From NCBI GenBank assembly GCA_007135385.1, contig SLIY01000321.1, positions 1 through 23,565 of the forward strand: a stretch of 23,565 nt of DNA. Reading direction: 5' to 3'. Below are positions 1 to 8,976 of this stretch, one piece after another. Source of the stretch: Leptolyngbyaceae cyanobacterium CSSed165cm_216 (GTDB taxonomy: Bacteria > Cyanobacteriota > Cyanobacteriia > Phormidesmidales > Phormidesmidaceae). Positions within the stretch are counted from its first letter, which is position 1. Every line of letters starts with the position of its first letter. The position numbers were made by a program, and so were the translations under genes. Below the pieces are notes generated by a model. It was not told where the DNA came from. It worked only from the letters and a program-made list of their open reading frames with translations, and did no database searches.

Positions 1-2
1 AC

Positions 3-383
3 CTAACGCCTAGGCCCAAATACCGGGTGCCAGAGGGGATGGCGGGTACCCTGGTGTTGAATGCGATGAAGGAGTTTTTCGAGCCGTCGCTGTTCTTCTT
101 TAGACAGGCCCCACAAAATATGGCGACTCTCGTTTACCAGCAGAGCCACCGTTAATCCCACACACAGTCCCAGTCCTAATGCCGCAAGACGATTGTAGGC
201 CAAGGCATAGCGTACCGCCGCCCAGGTGAAGTAGCGTTGAACTTGGGCGATCTCGTAGCGCAGGCCCCAAAGGCTGAGGCTACCCACCGTTAGCCAAAGG
301 CAGACGGTGGCTAGCCACCATCGCCGTAGTAGGACGACCCGTAGGCGCTCTAGGTATCGAAAGTGGATATGATCGCAGTCCAC
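3..383 (-). CDS. small two-helix membrane protein, unknown function
   Basis: A 126-residue protein that I do not recognise. It has an Arg-rich N-terminus, a hydrophobic segment at about residues 20-40, a second at about 66-84, and a basic, hydrophilic C-terminus. This suggests two membrane passes with both ends in the cytoplasm (positive-inside rule, inference). The start is GTG (381-383), with no clear Shine-Dalgarno sequence ahead of it. It lies only 24 bases after the secF stop on the same strand, so it is probably the last gene of the pdhB-secD-secF run. The stop codon (TAG on the minus strand, 3-5) is just inside the window edge, so the gene is complete. No catalytic motif is visible. 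Confidence 0.6.
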   Translation of the reverse strand: MDCDHIHFRYLERLRVVLLRRWWLATVCLWLTVGSLSLWGLRYEIAQVQRYFTWAAVRYALAYNRLAALGLGLCVGLTVALLVNESRHILWGLSKEEQRRLEKLLHRIQHQGTRHPLWHPVFGPRR

Positions 384-407
384 AGCAGCCCACTGGATTT
401 TGGATGG

Positions 408-1379
408 TTAGTTCGGCGACTCGGCCAGGGCTTCGGGCGTGTCATCGCTGTCGCCATAGGCCTGACCGGTGCGTTCTCGCCACAGGGCTAGCAGGGTACT
501 GGCGATAAAGATACTGGAGTAGGCCCCTGCCAAGAAACCAATGATCAGCGCCAAGGCGAAGAACTTCAGGGTTTGGCCCCCAAACACCACAATTGCCACC
601 AGCGGCAGCACCGTGGTAAGGGAGGTGTTAATCGATCGGGTTAAGGTTTGATTGACGGCATCGTCAACCACATCGTTAATGTGCCGGTCGGGGTGCAGCT
701 TCAGGTTTTCTCGGATGCGATCGTAAATGACGACGGTGTCATTCACGGAAAAACCCACAATCGTTAGCAGCGCCACAATAAACAGGCTATCAATTTCCAC
801 GGCCAGGGTTAACCCGAGAATGGCAAATACCCCTAGGGTAATCAGCACATCGTGGAGCAATGCCACAATTGCAAATACGGCATAATCAAGCTTAAAGCGC
901 AAGCTCAGGTATCCCACAATACCGGCAAACGCCACCAGCAAGGCCAACAGCCCTGACGCTAGGAGTTGCCGACCAATGACTGGACCCACCGAGTCGATCT
1001 GCAAGGTATCGATATCAAAGGGGCCGACTTCCTCATCCAGGGCCGCCTGTAGGCTGGTGCGCTCGTCCACGTCCAGGTTAATGGTGCGGATAGAGAGGGT
1101 TTCTTGGTTTTGCCCCAGCAACTGCAGGCTGCTGGACTCTAGCCCCTGTTGACTTAAAATTTGGCGCACCTCAGCCAAATCAATGTCATCAGGGCAAGTA
1201 TTTTCGACCGCACAGGCGCGGGTCAACTGTAAACGGGTGCCACCCGCAAAATCTAGACCAGGCCGTAGGGGGGCGCCAAACTGCTGCCAGGATAGTGCCA
1301 TGGCCCCGATGCCGATGGCAATCACCAGGGCCGACAGGCTCCACCATAGAGACCGCTGCTTAATAATATGAAGCTTCAT
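408..1379 (-). CDS. secF: protein translocase subunit SecF
   Basis: SecF works with SecD as a proton-driven motor that helps pull preproteins through SecYEG on the periplasmic (or thylakoid-lumen) side. The 323-residue protein has a first membrane helix at about residues 11-30, the family motif GLDFAGGT (41-48), a large extracytoplasmic domain to about 138, then five more helices. The conserved stretch VGFSVNDTVVIYDRIRE lies in the helix-4 region. Length and order match bacterial SecF. Two cysteines in the extracytoplasmic domain (C56 and C62) could pair. The gene starts 12 bases after the secD stop. The secD stop TAG directly abuts GAG to form the Shine-Dalgarno core TAGGAG, placed about 10 bases before the secF ATG, so translation is likely coupled. 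Confidence 0.97.
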   Translation of the reverse strand: MKLHIIKQRSLWWSLSALVIAIGIGAMALSWQQFGAPLRPGLDFAGGTRLQLTRACAVENTCPDDIDLAEVRQILSQQGLESSSLQLLGQNQETLSIRTINLDVDERTSLQAALDEEVGPFDIDTLQIDSVGPVIGRQLLASGLLALLVAFAGIVGYLSLRFKLDYAVFAIVALLHDVLITLGVFAILGLTLAVEIDSLFIVALLTIVGFSVNDTVVIYDRIRENLKLHPDRHINDVVDDAVNQTLTRSINTSLTTVLPLVAIVVFGGQTLKFFALALIIGFLAGAYSSIFIASTLLALWRERTGQAYGDSDDTPEALAESPN

Positions 1380-1391
1380 GGGGCTAATCTC

Positions 1392-2810
1392 CTAAGGGCG
1401 AGCGGTGGCTATGCCGGGACAAAACAGGTTGGGTTTGCGGAATTGGGGCATACTCAGCACGAAGAATAGTAGGGTGCGACTGCAGCTAAAGGCCGTAAAC
1501 ATGCTGATCAGCACCCCAATCGCCAAGGTGAGGGCAAAGCCTCTGACCAGTCCTGCCCCAAACCAAAACAGGGCAGCACAGGAAATTAGGGTGGTGACGT
1601 TACTATCCAGAATGCTGGAAAAGGCTCGATAAAATCCAGACTCGACAGAACGGTAGAGGGTTTTGCCCGATCGCAGCTCCTCCCGGGTACGCTCGAAAAT
1701 CAGCACATTGGCATCTACCGCCATACCAATACTGAGGATGAATCCGGCGATCCCTGGCAGGGTGAGGGTAACCCCTAACAGGTTGAAGGCAGCCCAGGTG
1801 AGTAGGGCATAAACAATCAGGGCGATATCGGCCAACAGGCCCGGTAGACGGTAGTACACGGCCATGAAGATTAGCACCAAAGCCAGACCCGCTAGGGCCG
1901 CATAGAGGCTGCGCTGAATGCTGTCTCGGCCCAGGGTAGGACCAACGGTGCGGTTTTCTACCACTTCCACTGGCAGGGGTAGAGCCCCTCCCCGCAGCTG
2001 AATTTCTAAATCTCGGGCCGACTGGGCGGTAAAGTTGCCGGAAATCACAGCGCTACCGCCGGTAATGCCGGTTTGGGCATACTGCACATCGACGGTAGGG
2101 GCACTGAGCAGCCGATCGTCTAGAAAAATGCCGATGCTGCGCCCCGTACCAGCAATTTCACGACTGAGTTCGGCAAATTCGTTGCCTCCCTCATTGTTAA
2201 ACTGAATCACCACTTCCCAGAGGTTGCCACTGGAAGGACGGGCGATCGCATCGGTCAGCTTATCGCCAGTCAACTGACTAGGCTCAAACAAATCGGCGAT
2301 CGCGGCTTCGCTGGCCTCAATCTCCTGTTGTAACTGCTCAATGCGCTCCCGAGTTTCAGGATCGATGACGGTACCCTCGGGCACACTGGCTTGTAGAGCT
2401 GACAATTCTCCCAGGTGGCTTTGCAGAACCTGATTTTCAATCGGCAACTGCTGCTCGGTGCCAGAACGCTGGGCCTTAAACTCAAGCTGGGCAGTACCCC
2501 CCAGCACCCGCTCCGCCTGTTGGGGATCGCTGACCCCTGGGAGCTGGACCAGCAGCTGGTCATTACCCAGCTGTTGCACCACCGCTTCAGACACCCCGAG
2601 GCCGTTGACTCGCCCTTCCACCACCGTTTGCACCGCCTCCATCTCCCGCTCGCCGATATTGGGAATAGTTTCGGTGGGCTGCACCTGAATGGTGAGTTGG
2701 GAGCCGCCCCGCAAATCTAACCCAAGGCGGGTGGGCACCTGGCTAATCACAACCACCGCGGCGATGGTCAGCACCACAATTATCCCTAACCAAGTTCGAT
2801 ATTTAGCCAT
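1392..2810 (-). CDS. secD: protein translocase subunit SecD
   Basis: SecD is the larger half of the SecDF secretion accessory complex. The 472-residue protein opens with one membrane helix (about 7-23) and the diagnostic LGLDLRGG motif (29-36). The P1 extracytoplasmic region follows to about residue 295, and the C-terminal half holds five helices. The conserved helix-4 motif GMAVDANVLIFER carries the Asp implicated in proton conduction in the family. It is shorter than E. coli SecD (about 615 residues), which I take as normal for cyanobacteria. Its P1 region includes an acidic, coiled-coil-like insertion (about 130-175). The ATG is preceded by GAGGGA at good spacing. It is transcribed with secF. 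A 250-bp gap separates it from pdhB upstream, so it may have its own promoter. Confidence 0.97.
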   Translation of the reverse strand: MAKYRTWLGIIVVLTIAAVVVISQVPTRLGLDLRGGSQLTIQVQPTETIPNIGEREMEAVQTVVEGRVNGLGVSEAVVQQLGNDQLLVQLPGVSDPQQAERVLGGTAQLEFKAQRSGTEQQLPIENQVLQSHLGELSALQASVPEGTVIDPETRERIEQLQQEIEASEAAIADLFEPSQLTGDKLTDAIARPSSGNLWEVVIQFNNEGGNEFAELSREIAGTGRSIGIFLDDRLLSAPTVDVQYAQTGITGGSAVISGNFTAQSARDLEIQLRGGALPLPVEVVENRTVGPTLGRDSIQRSLYAALAGLALVLIFMAVYYRLPGLLADIALIVYALLTWAAFNLLGVTLTLPGIAGFILSIGMAVDANVLIFERTREELRSGKTLYRSVESGFYRAFSSILDSNVTTLISCAALFWFGAGLVRGFALTLAIGVLISMFTAFSCSRTLLFFVLSMPQFRKPNLFCPGIATARP

Positions 2811-3060
2811 GATCCCTCAGTTACCTCTTGCTGCGGTATAGCTCTGGTGTAGCTTATGGAGGCTGCTCCACAGATATCCCAGCCGCTACCCGGCCCCAGA
2901 CATCATAAACTGTAACCCCTGCCCAGCGAACCTAGGTCTGGCCGCTCGATCGATTCAGCCAGATAATCATAATATCGCGGTGGGTTGTCACCGATCGCGT
3001 TGGAGAGAGAGAGGCGCTTATACCTGCCTAAGTCTAGTCAGCCCCTTGGCCTTCACCTCC

Positions 3061-4044
3061 CTAAACTTTCAGCCCCACCATAGCTTCCACAGCCGCTTCG
3101 ATTTGCTTCGGCTGTACGATGGTCAAGCTTTCGAGCTTGCCGTTATAGGGGGTGGGAATATCCTGGGAGGACAGGCGCACCACCGGAGCATCCAGTTCAT
3201 CAAAGAATCGATCGTTGATGGAGGCCACAATTTCGGCCCCAATGCCGCCGGTTTTCATGCACTCTTCCACAATAATCACCCGATGGGTTTTACGAATTGA
3301 GACCCCGATAGTCTCAAAGTCGATGGGTTTCAGAGAAATTAAGTCAATCACTTCCGGATCAAAGCCATTTTTCTCGAGTCCTTTGACCGCCTGAGTGACA
3401 TGGTGGCGCATGCGGGAATAGGTGAGGATGGTGACATCTTTGCCCGATCGCACGATTTCGGCTTTATCTAGGGGCACCAAATACTCGTGGTTAGGCAGAT
3501 CTTCCTTCAGGTTGTAGAGCAGTACATGCTCGAAGAACAGCACCGGATTATTGTCGCGGATAGCTGACTTGAGCAGCCCCTTGGCGTTGTAGGGGGTGGA
3601 GCAGGCGACAATTTTGAGCCCTGGCACGGCTTGAAAATAGGCCTCTAGCCGTTGAGAGTGCTCGGCCCCCAGTTGGCGACCCACTCCGCCAGGGCCGCGA
3701 ATTACCATGGGAATTTTGAAGTTGCCGCCAGAGGTGTAGCGCAACATGCCAGCATTGTTGGCAATTTGGTTAAAGGCCAACAGCAAAAAACCCATGTTCA
3801 TGCCTTCGATGATCGGGCGCAGGCCGGTCATCGCGGCCCCAACGGCCATGCCAGTAAAGCTGTTTTCAGCGATGGGGGTGTCAAGCACCCGCAGTTCACC
3901 ATACTTGTCGTACAGGTCTTTAGTGACCTTGTAGGAGCCACCATAGTGGCCCACATCTTCGCCTAGAACAAAAACGGTCTCGTCGCGCCCCATCTCTTCG
4001 TCGATGGCTTCGCGCAGGGCGTTGAACAATAGGGTTTCGGCCAT
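3061..4044 (-). CDS. pdhB: pyruvate dehydrogenase E1 component, beta subunit
   Basis: This is the beta subunit of the thiamine-diphosphate-dependent E1 enzyme, which decarboxylates pyruvate and passes the acetyl group to lipoylated E2. The 327 residues show the E1-beta hallmarks: the N-terminal FVLGEDVG, the AENSFTGMAVGAAMTGLRP block (59-77) with the Glu that activates the cofactor (E60), GPGGVGRQLGAEHSQ, and the C-terminal QDIPTPYNGKLE typical of transketolase-C domains. Length is standard for the cyanobacterial and plastid type. The ATG at 4044 lies 217 bases downstream of pdhA on the same strand. That gap is long and contains several hairpins, so independent transcription or attenuation is possible. 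The closest branched-chain E1-beta subunits are less likely, because the alpha partner also looks like PdhA. Confidence 0.95.
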   Translation of the reverse strand: MAETLLFNALREAIDEEMGRDETVFVLGEDVGHYGGSYKVTKDLYDKYGELRVLDTPIAENSFTGMAVGAAMTGLRPIIEGMNMGFLLLAFNQIANNAGMLRYTSGGNFKIPMVIRGPGGVGRQLGAEHSQRLEAYFQAVPGLKIVACSTPYNAKGLLKSAIRDNNPVLFFEHVLLYNLKEDLPNHEYLVPLDKAEIVRSGKDVTILTYSRMRHHVTQAVKGLEKNGFDPEVIDLISLKPIDFETIGVSIRKTHRVIIVEECMKTGGIGAEIVASINDRFFDELDAPVVRLSSQDIPTPYNGKLESLTIVQPKQIEAAVEAMVGLKV

Positions 4045-4261
4045 TGTTTTGGGAGTTAACTAAAATGTGCAGGACAACTTACGACTTCGTAAACCAGTAA
4101 ACAGGGACTAACTTTCTAGTCAGGGGGAAGGGAGGGATGTGCACTCGGCAGCGGAAAAGCGCTGCTATTCCTGAAAGGCAAGTAGCATATGAGAGATTAG
4201 GGCTCCTTTCTGCCTGCTGCGCACGAGCGTAGCTCTACTGCCTTCTGCCTTTCTATACTAG
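4045..4261 (-). other. pdhA-pdhB intergenic region with three hairpins and a low-complexity repeat
   Basis: The gap holds three short perfect inverted repeats: TTACGA/TCGTAA (4079-4092, 2-base loop), GACTA/TAGTC (4106-4121) and GCAGCG/CGCTGC (4148-4165, 6-base loop). A CT-rich stretch at about 4203-4255 resembles the degenerate intergenic filler also seen at 12742-12885. No coding potential was seen. The hairpins could attenuate read-through from pdhA to pdhB, but none is followed by a clean T tract on the minus strand. Confidence 0.45.
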
Positions 4262-5290
4262 TTAGTCGTCCGCAAAAATATATTTGTATAGATCGTCAGG
4301 CTTGGGTTCGGGGCTTCCTTCGGCAAAGGTGAGAGCATCATCAATGTGGGTTTGGATGCGATCGCGAATAGCCTTGAGGGTCCCTTCATCGGCCAGGTTA
4401 TGCTCCAGTAGATAAGCCTCAAACCGCTTGATTGGATCCCGTGCCAGCCACTCCTCTTTTTCTGCCTTAGACCGCAGTTCATCCGGGTCGGCCAAGGAAT
4501 GACCTCGGAATCGATAGGTTAAACATTCAAGCAAGGTAGGACCCTCCCCGGCCCGAGCCCGGGCAACCGCTTCCTGGGCCACCGAACGTACCGCCATCAC
4601 ATCCATACCGTCGACCTCTACCCCAGGCATGCCAAACACTGAGGCTTTTTTATAAATTTCTGGTTGGGAGGTGGCCCGCTCATGGGCCATGCCAATCGCC
4701 CATTTATTATTCTCCACCACAAACAGGATCGGTAGTTTCCACAGCGCAGCCATATTCAGGCATTCAAAGAATTGGCCATTGTTGGTGGTGCCATCCCCAA
4801 AGAAACAGGCGGTCACCTGGTCAGCACTGGCATCCCCCAGCGCATCTTTGCGGTAGCGAGACTGGAACGCCGCGCCTAGGGCCACGGGAATCCCCTCCCC
4901 AATGAAGGCAAATCCGCCTAGTAGGTTATGCTCCTGAGAAAATAGGTGCATGGACCCGCCCCGGCCTCGGCTACAGCCAGTTTCTTTGCCAAACAGCTCG
5001 GCCATGACGTTTTGGGCGGGCACCCCGGCGCTGAGGGCGTGGACGTGGTCTCGATAGGTGCTGCACACATAATCATCAGCACGTAGGGACTTAATCACCC
5101 CTGTAGACACGGCCTCCTGACCGTTGTACAGGTGGACGAAGCCAAACATTTTGCCGCGGTAGTACATCTCGGCACATTTGTCTTCGAAAAAACGCCCCAA
5201 GATCATGTCTTCGTAAAGGGTTAAACCTGCTTCCGAAGAAAGCTGGGCAGGGGAAGCTTGGAATTGGGGTAATGTCCGTTCTTGAACCAT
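4262..5290 (-). CDS. pdhA: pyruvate dehydrogenase E1 component, alpha subunit
   Basis: This is the alpha subunit of pyruvate dehydrogenase E1, partner of the beta subunit encoded just downstream. The 342-residue protein has the thiamine-diphosphate motif beginning at GDG (165-167) and ending at NN (194-195). It also has the substrate-channel segment TYRDH (78-82), the GRGGSMHLF loop (110-117), and the conserved RFRGHSLADPDELR loop near residues 270-282. Length matches the cyanobacterial/plastid form, with no mitochondrial-type extension. The ATG start has only a weak, distant AGGA ahead of it. The gene is divergent from ftn2, with a 451-bp shared upstream region. Confidence 0.96.
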   Translation of the reverse strand: MVQERTLPQFQASPAQLSSEAGLTLYEDMILGRFFEDKCAEMYYRGKMFGFVHLYNGQEAVSTGVIKSLRADDYVCSTYRDHVHALSAGVPAQNVMAELFGKETGCSRGRGGSMHLFSQEHNLLGGFAFIGEGIPVALGAAFQSRYRKDALGDASADQVTACFFGDGTTNNGQFFECLNMAALWKLPILFVVENNKWAIGMAHERATSQPEIYKKASVFGMPGVEVDGMDVMAVRSVAQEAVARARAGEGPTLLECLTYRFRGHSLADPDELRSKAEKEEWLARDPIKRFEAYLLEHNLADEGTLKAIRDRIQTHIDDALTFAEGSPEPKPDDLYKYIFADD

Positions 5291-5741
5291 GAATCTACTG
5301 AGTCCTACGCCGCGATGTCCAACACTTGAATATACCGAAAACTATCCCCCTCTGGGCAAGGGGAAGTGAGAAGCTGTCCTCCATCATACCGACTGGCTGA
5401 GCCAATCTGGAGGATGGCATACATCCTTAGCCGCGACAATGATACAAACTTCACCTGAATAGTCTGTTTTTTTGATTAACGCGATACGCTGTAGATAATG
5501 CTTCTGACTATCGTCAATTGTGCCGTGCAGGGGTTAACCTGCTCTAGCCTTGCCTTCAGGGCATTTCCAGCTAGTTCTGCGGTGAGCATAGACCCTGGGG
5601 TACTATCTACAACCAGACCGTAAACACCAAACCATAAAAAATTGGTTAAGGAAGACGTTTATCCAGAAAACTATCTGGGCGAAATCTGTTGCAAAAAGGG
5701 TTTGTTACAGAGCTTTTTGGATACTATTTCGGGTGAGTTGA
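5291..5741. other. divergent intergenic region between pdhA and ftn2
   Basis: This 451-bp region separates two divergent genes and should hold both promoters. I see no gene in it. A TTG-initiated reading frame from 5642 that runs into ftn2 in another frame looks non-coding. On the minus strand a TATATT box (in 5325-5340) lies about 40 bases before pdhA, with only a poorly spaced -35 match. A plus-strand promoter candidate is listed separately. Confidence 0.5.
5472..5499 (+). promoter_or_regulatory. candidate sigma70-type promoter for ftn2
   Basis: TTGATT (5472-5477) and GATAAT (5494-5499) are separated by 16 bases, which is close to the group-1 sigma consensus. The box lies about 240 bases before the ftn2 start, implying a long leader. 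The match comes from eye inspection only. Confidence 0.3.
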
Positions 5742-8219
5742 GTGAGTTCGCTGACAGGGACGGGATCTGTGCATATTCCATTAGACTATTACCGCATTCT
5801 GGGACTGCCTATTCAGGCCACGGCCGACCAACTTCAGCAGGCCCATCGTGATCGCGCCCTGCAACTGCCCCGGCGCGAATTTTCTGATGTGGCGATCGAG
5901 GCCCGTAAGCAGCTCATTGACGAAGCCTATGCTGTCCTCTCTGATGGCGATCGCCGTCAGACCTATGACAGTAAGTTTTTGGCCAATGCCTATAGTGCTG
6001 ACCTACCCCAGGATCTACTGACGGCCAACGGGAGCGAGGTGAGCCCTGATTTGGGAGAAGCGGCCCTGCGATCGCTAGCTACAGATCCCCCTGGCCCTGA
6101 AGCCCAAAGCTCTACCGTCGATATTGATCCCAGCCAGTTTGTGGGGGCGCTGGTAATTTTATTGGAGCTGGGAGAATACGAACAGGTGATCCAACTGGGT
6201 CGTCCTTTCCTAGCCGGCAGCCTGCCCTTGGAAACCGAAACCGCCCTGGGGGATCTCCAGGCGGTGAGAGGGGACGTGGTGCTTTCCCTGGCCTTGGCAT
6301 GCCTGGAACTAGGCCGCGAACAGTGGCAGCAACGCCACTACGAAACCGCTGCCGAGTCTTTGGAGACCGGCAATGACCTCCTGGCCCAGGACAACCGTCA
6401 TCCCACCATTCGGGCTGAAATTCAAACTGAGCTATACAAGCTGCGACCCTATCGGATTCTAGAACTGCTGGCCCGCCCGCTGGACCAAACCCGAGAGCGG
6501 CGTCAGGGGCTGAAGCTACTCAAGTCAATGTTGGAAGATCGGGGCGGCATCGAAGGCACCCAGGACGATCTTTCTGGCTTACCGATCGATGATTTTCTGC
6601 GGTTTATCCAGCAACTGCGGGACTATCTGACTGCGGCTGAACAACAGGAACTCTTTGAACAAGAGGCCCGTCGTCCGTCGCCAGTGGCCACCTACTTGAC
6701 GATATATGCCCTGCTGGCTAGAGGCTACGCTCGCCATCAACCAGCCCTGGTGCGCCGGGCTAAGCAACTCCTGATGCGGCTGGGGAACCAACAGGATGTG
6801 CACTTGGAACAAGCCGTATGTGCGCTGTTGCTGGGGCAAACTGACGAGGCCAACCGGGCCTTAGAGCTGAGCCAAGAATACGAGCCGCTGGCCTACATTC
6901 GGGAGCATTCCCGCAACTCTCCCGATTTGCTACCAGGGCTATGTCTCTATGCTGAACGCTGGCTCAAGGATGAGCTGTTCCCCCATTTCCGTGATTTCAA
7001 GGACCAAGCGGCCACGCTCAAAGCTTACTTTGCCGATGCCCAGGTGCAGGCTTATCTAGAGGCCATTCCGGTTGCGGCCGGGGCAGAGGCTGGGGTTCAG
7101 GCCTCCCACACCTCCCAGTTACCTACGATTGAAGGGTCCTTACCCATCGGTGCCCCAACCTTAGAATCGCCGCGGTCGGCCATGGGCCGAGTCGGTATAC
7201 AGACGGCTTCCTCTGGCTTTGGAGCAACGGGGTCATCGAGTAATGGCAAGGGGGCTTACGGGCCGTCAAAACCAGCGGCTGCCCGTAGTCGTCCTGTGGA
7301 TAGAGGTGGCTATGAGCCTACTCCCCCCACCGATGGCTCTGCTACCCGGCCTCAGCCACCTATGGCTAAGCCGCGTGCGGCCAAGACTGCCCCGGTGCAA
7401 TCGGATGTCAACTCGCCGAATTCAGCCGCTTCCGTAGCAGAACAGGTGGCCCAACTGTCCCCTGAAGGACAGCTCACCCCAACGACAGCTCAGGGGGATA
7501 AAGGCCGCGATCGCCGTCGTCAATCGGCAAAACGGAGAAAAAATGTTCCCTCCGCCACTACCCTAGCCCCCGGACAGGGATTTCCCGCCTCCAGTTCTGG
7601 CTCACCCCAACGGGGATCAGCCAATGCCCCTCACTGGGGCCGGTTAGCCCTAGTGGGCGTTGTTGGCCTAGTGGGTTTAGGAGTCTTAGGCTTTGCGACG
7701 ATGCGTACCATCGGCTGGGTCACCAGCCGCCTGAGTGGGCCTAACTTACAAGGTCGCCCCCTAGACATTAGCTTGGCGCAGCCCGCCATCGACATTCCCC
7801 CTGCGCCAGGTCCAGAGGATCAAATCGGAGTTAATGATATCGCCAGCCGCACCATCAACAATTGGTTAGAGGCTAAGCAGGCGGCCCTGGGCAGCGACTA
7901 TCAAGCCGAACGTTTAGAGGAGATTCTGCTGGAGCCAGTCTTGACCCAGTGGCAGCGGCGGGCTACGGCAGCGGCCCAAGAAAACTGGCACTGGCAGTAT
8001 GAGCACGAGGTTGAGGTGGAATCGGTGACCCCCGATGATCCCACGGCTGATCGCTTGCAGGTGGTGGCCGTGGTGTCGGAGAGAGCCCAGTTGTTTGAGT
8101 ACGATGTGGAAAATACCAGTGCCTCCTACGATGCGGTGTTGCGCATGCAGTACGACCTAGTGCGCCAGGACGGCAATTGGTACATTGAGGCGACAACCCA
8201 GCTAGGGGATGCTAGTTAG
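5742..8219 (+). CDS. ftn2: Ftn2/ZipN (ARC6-type) divisome protein
   Basis: This is the cyanobacterial cell-division protein that anchors FtsZ filaments to the inner membrane and recruits other divisome proteins, the ancestor of plastid ARC6. It starts with a degenerate J-domain (about residues 13-80). LDYYRILGL and AYAVLSD...RQTYD are present, but the HPD tripeptide is absent, as is normal for Ftn2. An alpha-helical repeat-like region follows to about 440. Next come a long Pro/Ser/Ala-rich linker (about 450-625), one membrane helix (about 633-655) and a C-terminal IMS/DUF4101-type periplasmic domain (about 700-822). The long linker makes it larger (about 816-825 residues) than the roughly 630-800 usual in the family. 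The GTG at 5742 is the longest start. Family members begin at M-x-IPLDYYRIL, so GTG 5769, with GGGA ahead of it, is probably the true start. Confidence 0.93.
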   Translation: MSSLTGTGSVHIPLDYYRILGLPIQATADQLQQAHRDRALQLPRREFSDVAIEARKQLIDEAYAVLSDGDRRQTYDSKFLANAYSADLPQDLLTANGSEVSPDLGEAALRSLATDPPGPEAQSSTVDIDPSQFVGALVILLELGEYEQVIQLGRPFLAGSLPLETETALGDLQAVRGDVVLSLALACLELGREQWQQRHYETAAESLETGNDLLAQDNRHPTIRAEIQTELYKLRPYRILELLARPLDQTRERRQGLKLLKSMLEDRGGIEGTQDDLSGLPIDDFLRFIQQLRDYLTAAEQQELFEQEARRPSPVATYLTIYALLARGYARHQPALVRRAKQLLMRLGNQQDVHLEQAVCALLLGQTDEANRALELSQEYEPLAYIREHSRNSPDLLPGLCLYAERWLKDELFPHFRDFKDQAATLKAYFADAQVQAYLEAIPVAAGAEAGVQASHTSQLPTIEGSLPIGAPTLESPRSAMGRVGIQTASSGFGATGSSSNGKGAYGPSKPAAARSRPVDRGGYEPTPPTDGSATRPQPPMAKPRAAKTAPVQSDVNSPNSAASVAEQVAQLSPEGQLTPTTAQGDKGRDRRRQSAKRRKNVPSATTLAPGQGFPASSSGSPQRGSANAPHWGRLALVGVVGLVGLGVLGFATMRTIGWVTSRLSGPNLQGRPLDISLAQPAIDIPPAPGPEDQIGVNDIASRTINNWLEAKQAALGSDYQAERLEEILLEPVLTQWQRRATAAAQENWHWQYEHEVEVESVTPDDPTADRLQVVAVVSERAQLFEYDVENTSASYDAVLRMQYDLVRQDGNWYIEATTQLGDAS

Positions 8220-8274
8220 CGATATTAATTAAATTATCCTCCCGTGGCAGTGCCGTCCCGATTTGATGACGCAT

Positions 8275-8318
8275 GCCTGTCAGAAGGTCAAAAGGTTCGG
8301 CAATCCCTCCGGACAGGC
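8275..8318 (+). terminator. inverted repeat after ftn2
   Basis: GCCTGTC (8275-8281) and GACAGGC (8312-8318) form a 7-bp perfect stem with further partial pairing inside a 30-base loop. It lies 55 bases after the ftn2 stop and about 50 bases before the next gene. There is no T tract, so it could be an mRNA-stabilising or weak termination element rather than a proven terminator. Confidence 0.3.
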
Positions 8319-8370
8319 AAGGCCAACCTGTGTTTTGATAGAATGCTGTTCGAATCACCTAAAGAACTGA

Positions 8371-8976
8371 ATGCCAGTCAATAGCCCGCCAGTTCCCCAG
8401 TCCCCTCTGATGTTAGATGCGCTTGCCACCCCTGAGCTTGCCATCGACGAGTGCCCTCGCCGGGCTCGCACCCAGCTTGATTTACTCTTGCTTGCCATCG
8501 AAGCCCTGGACCTGGGAGGCAGCGAAGCCATGCTAGCTGCCTGCCGAGAACTGGCCCTGGATGGGTTGGTGCGAGGACGCGTGCATCTATGGCTGTTACG
8601 CAGTACCAATCCCATGCGTCGTTACAGTCAGCGACGACCGATGCCCCTGAACGAGGCCAAGGCCTTAGTGGTGATTATTGCTAACCTGGCCCGACGGTTG
8701 ACGGTGGTGATCAGGCAGTTGCTGCTAGGCTATCAGCAGCTGACTGACAAGCAGCTTTCCCTAGATCATCATTTTCGATTGGCAGACTATTTGACCCGCT
8801 TTCGCAGTCACTTTCGCGCCCGCATGAACCCCCGGCGGGCTGGGGTAATTGCCTACAGCACCGATGAAAAGCTGAACGAGCTAGCGATTCAGTTGTTGGA
8901 ACAGTTGCTACTGTGCTCTGGGGTGCTGGGTGCCGAAAGACTCTGGAGCAGCTTATTTGATGGAGAGGTGTCATGA
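8371..8976 (+). CDS. DUF3038 domain protein
   Basis: This 201-residue protein matches my memory of the cyanobacteria-restricted DUF3038 family, whose function is unknown. It is predicted to be soluble and mostly alpha-helical. Leu-rich stretches (for example LDLLLLAIEALDLGG, about 31-45) and a basic middle (STNPMRRYSQRR, about 74-85) are visible. I see no catalytic motif, membrane helix or signal peptide. The ATG at 8371 is used here; ATG 8410 (M14) is an alternative. Its stop overlaps the start of the next gene (ATGA, 8973-8976), which indicates tight translational coupling and a shared role with the DUF4335 protein. The gene begins 151 bases after ftn2 on the same strand. The ftn2 neighbour hints at an envelope or division context, but that is inference. 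Confidence 0.8.
   Translation: MPVNSPPVPQSPLMLDALATPELAIDECPRRARTQLDLLLLAIEALDLGGSEAMLAACRELALDGLVRGRVHLWLLRSTNPMRRYSQRRPMPLNEAKALVVIIANLARRLTVVIRQLLLGYQQLTDKQLSLDHHFRLADYLTRFRSHFRARMNPRRAGVIAYSTDEKLNELAIQLLEQLLLCSGVLGAERLWSSLFDGEVS

Noticed and set aside
2242..2303. Repeated GCGATCGC octamers considered as a local regulatory array
   Set aside because: These are HIP1 sites scattered across the whole window, inside and outside genes, as is usual in many cyanobacteria; no local function is implied.
5642..5851. TTG-initiated upstream frame entering ftn2
   Set aside because: It has a weak start codon and no homology, and it overlaps the J-domain coding region out of frame.
8345..8362. GTTCGAATC, resembling a tRNA T-loop
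   Set aside because: The flanking bases do not form a T-stem, and no acceptor or anticodon arm is present.
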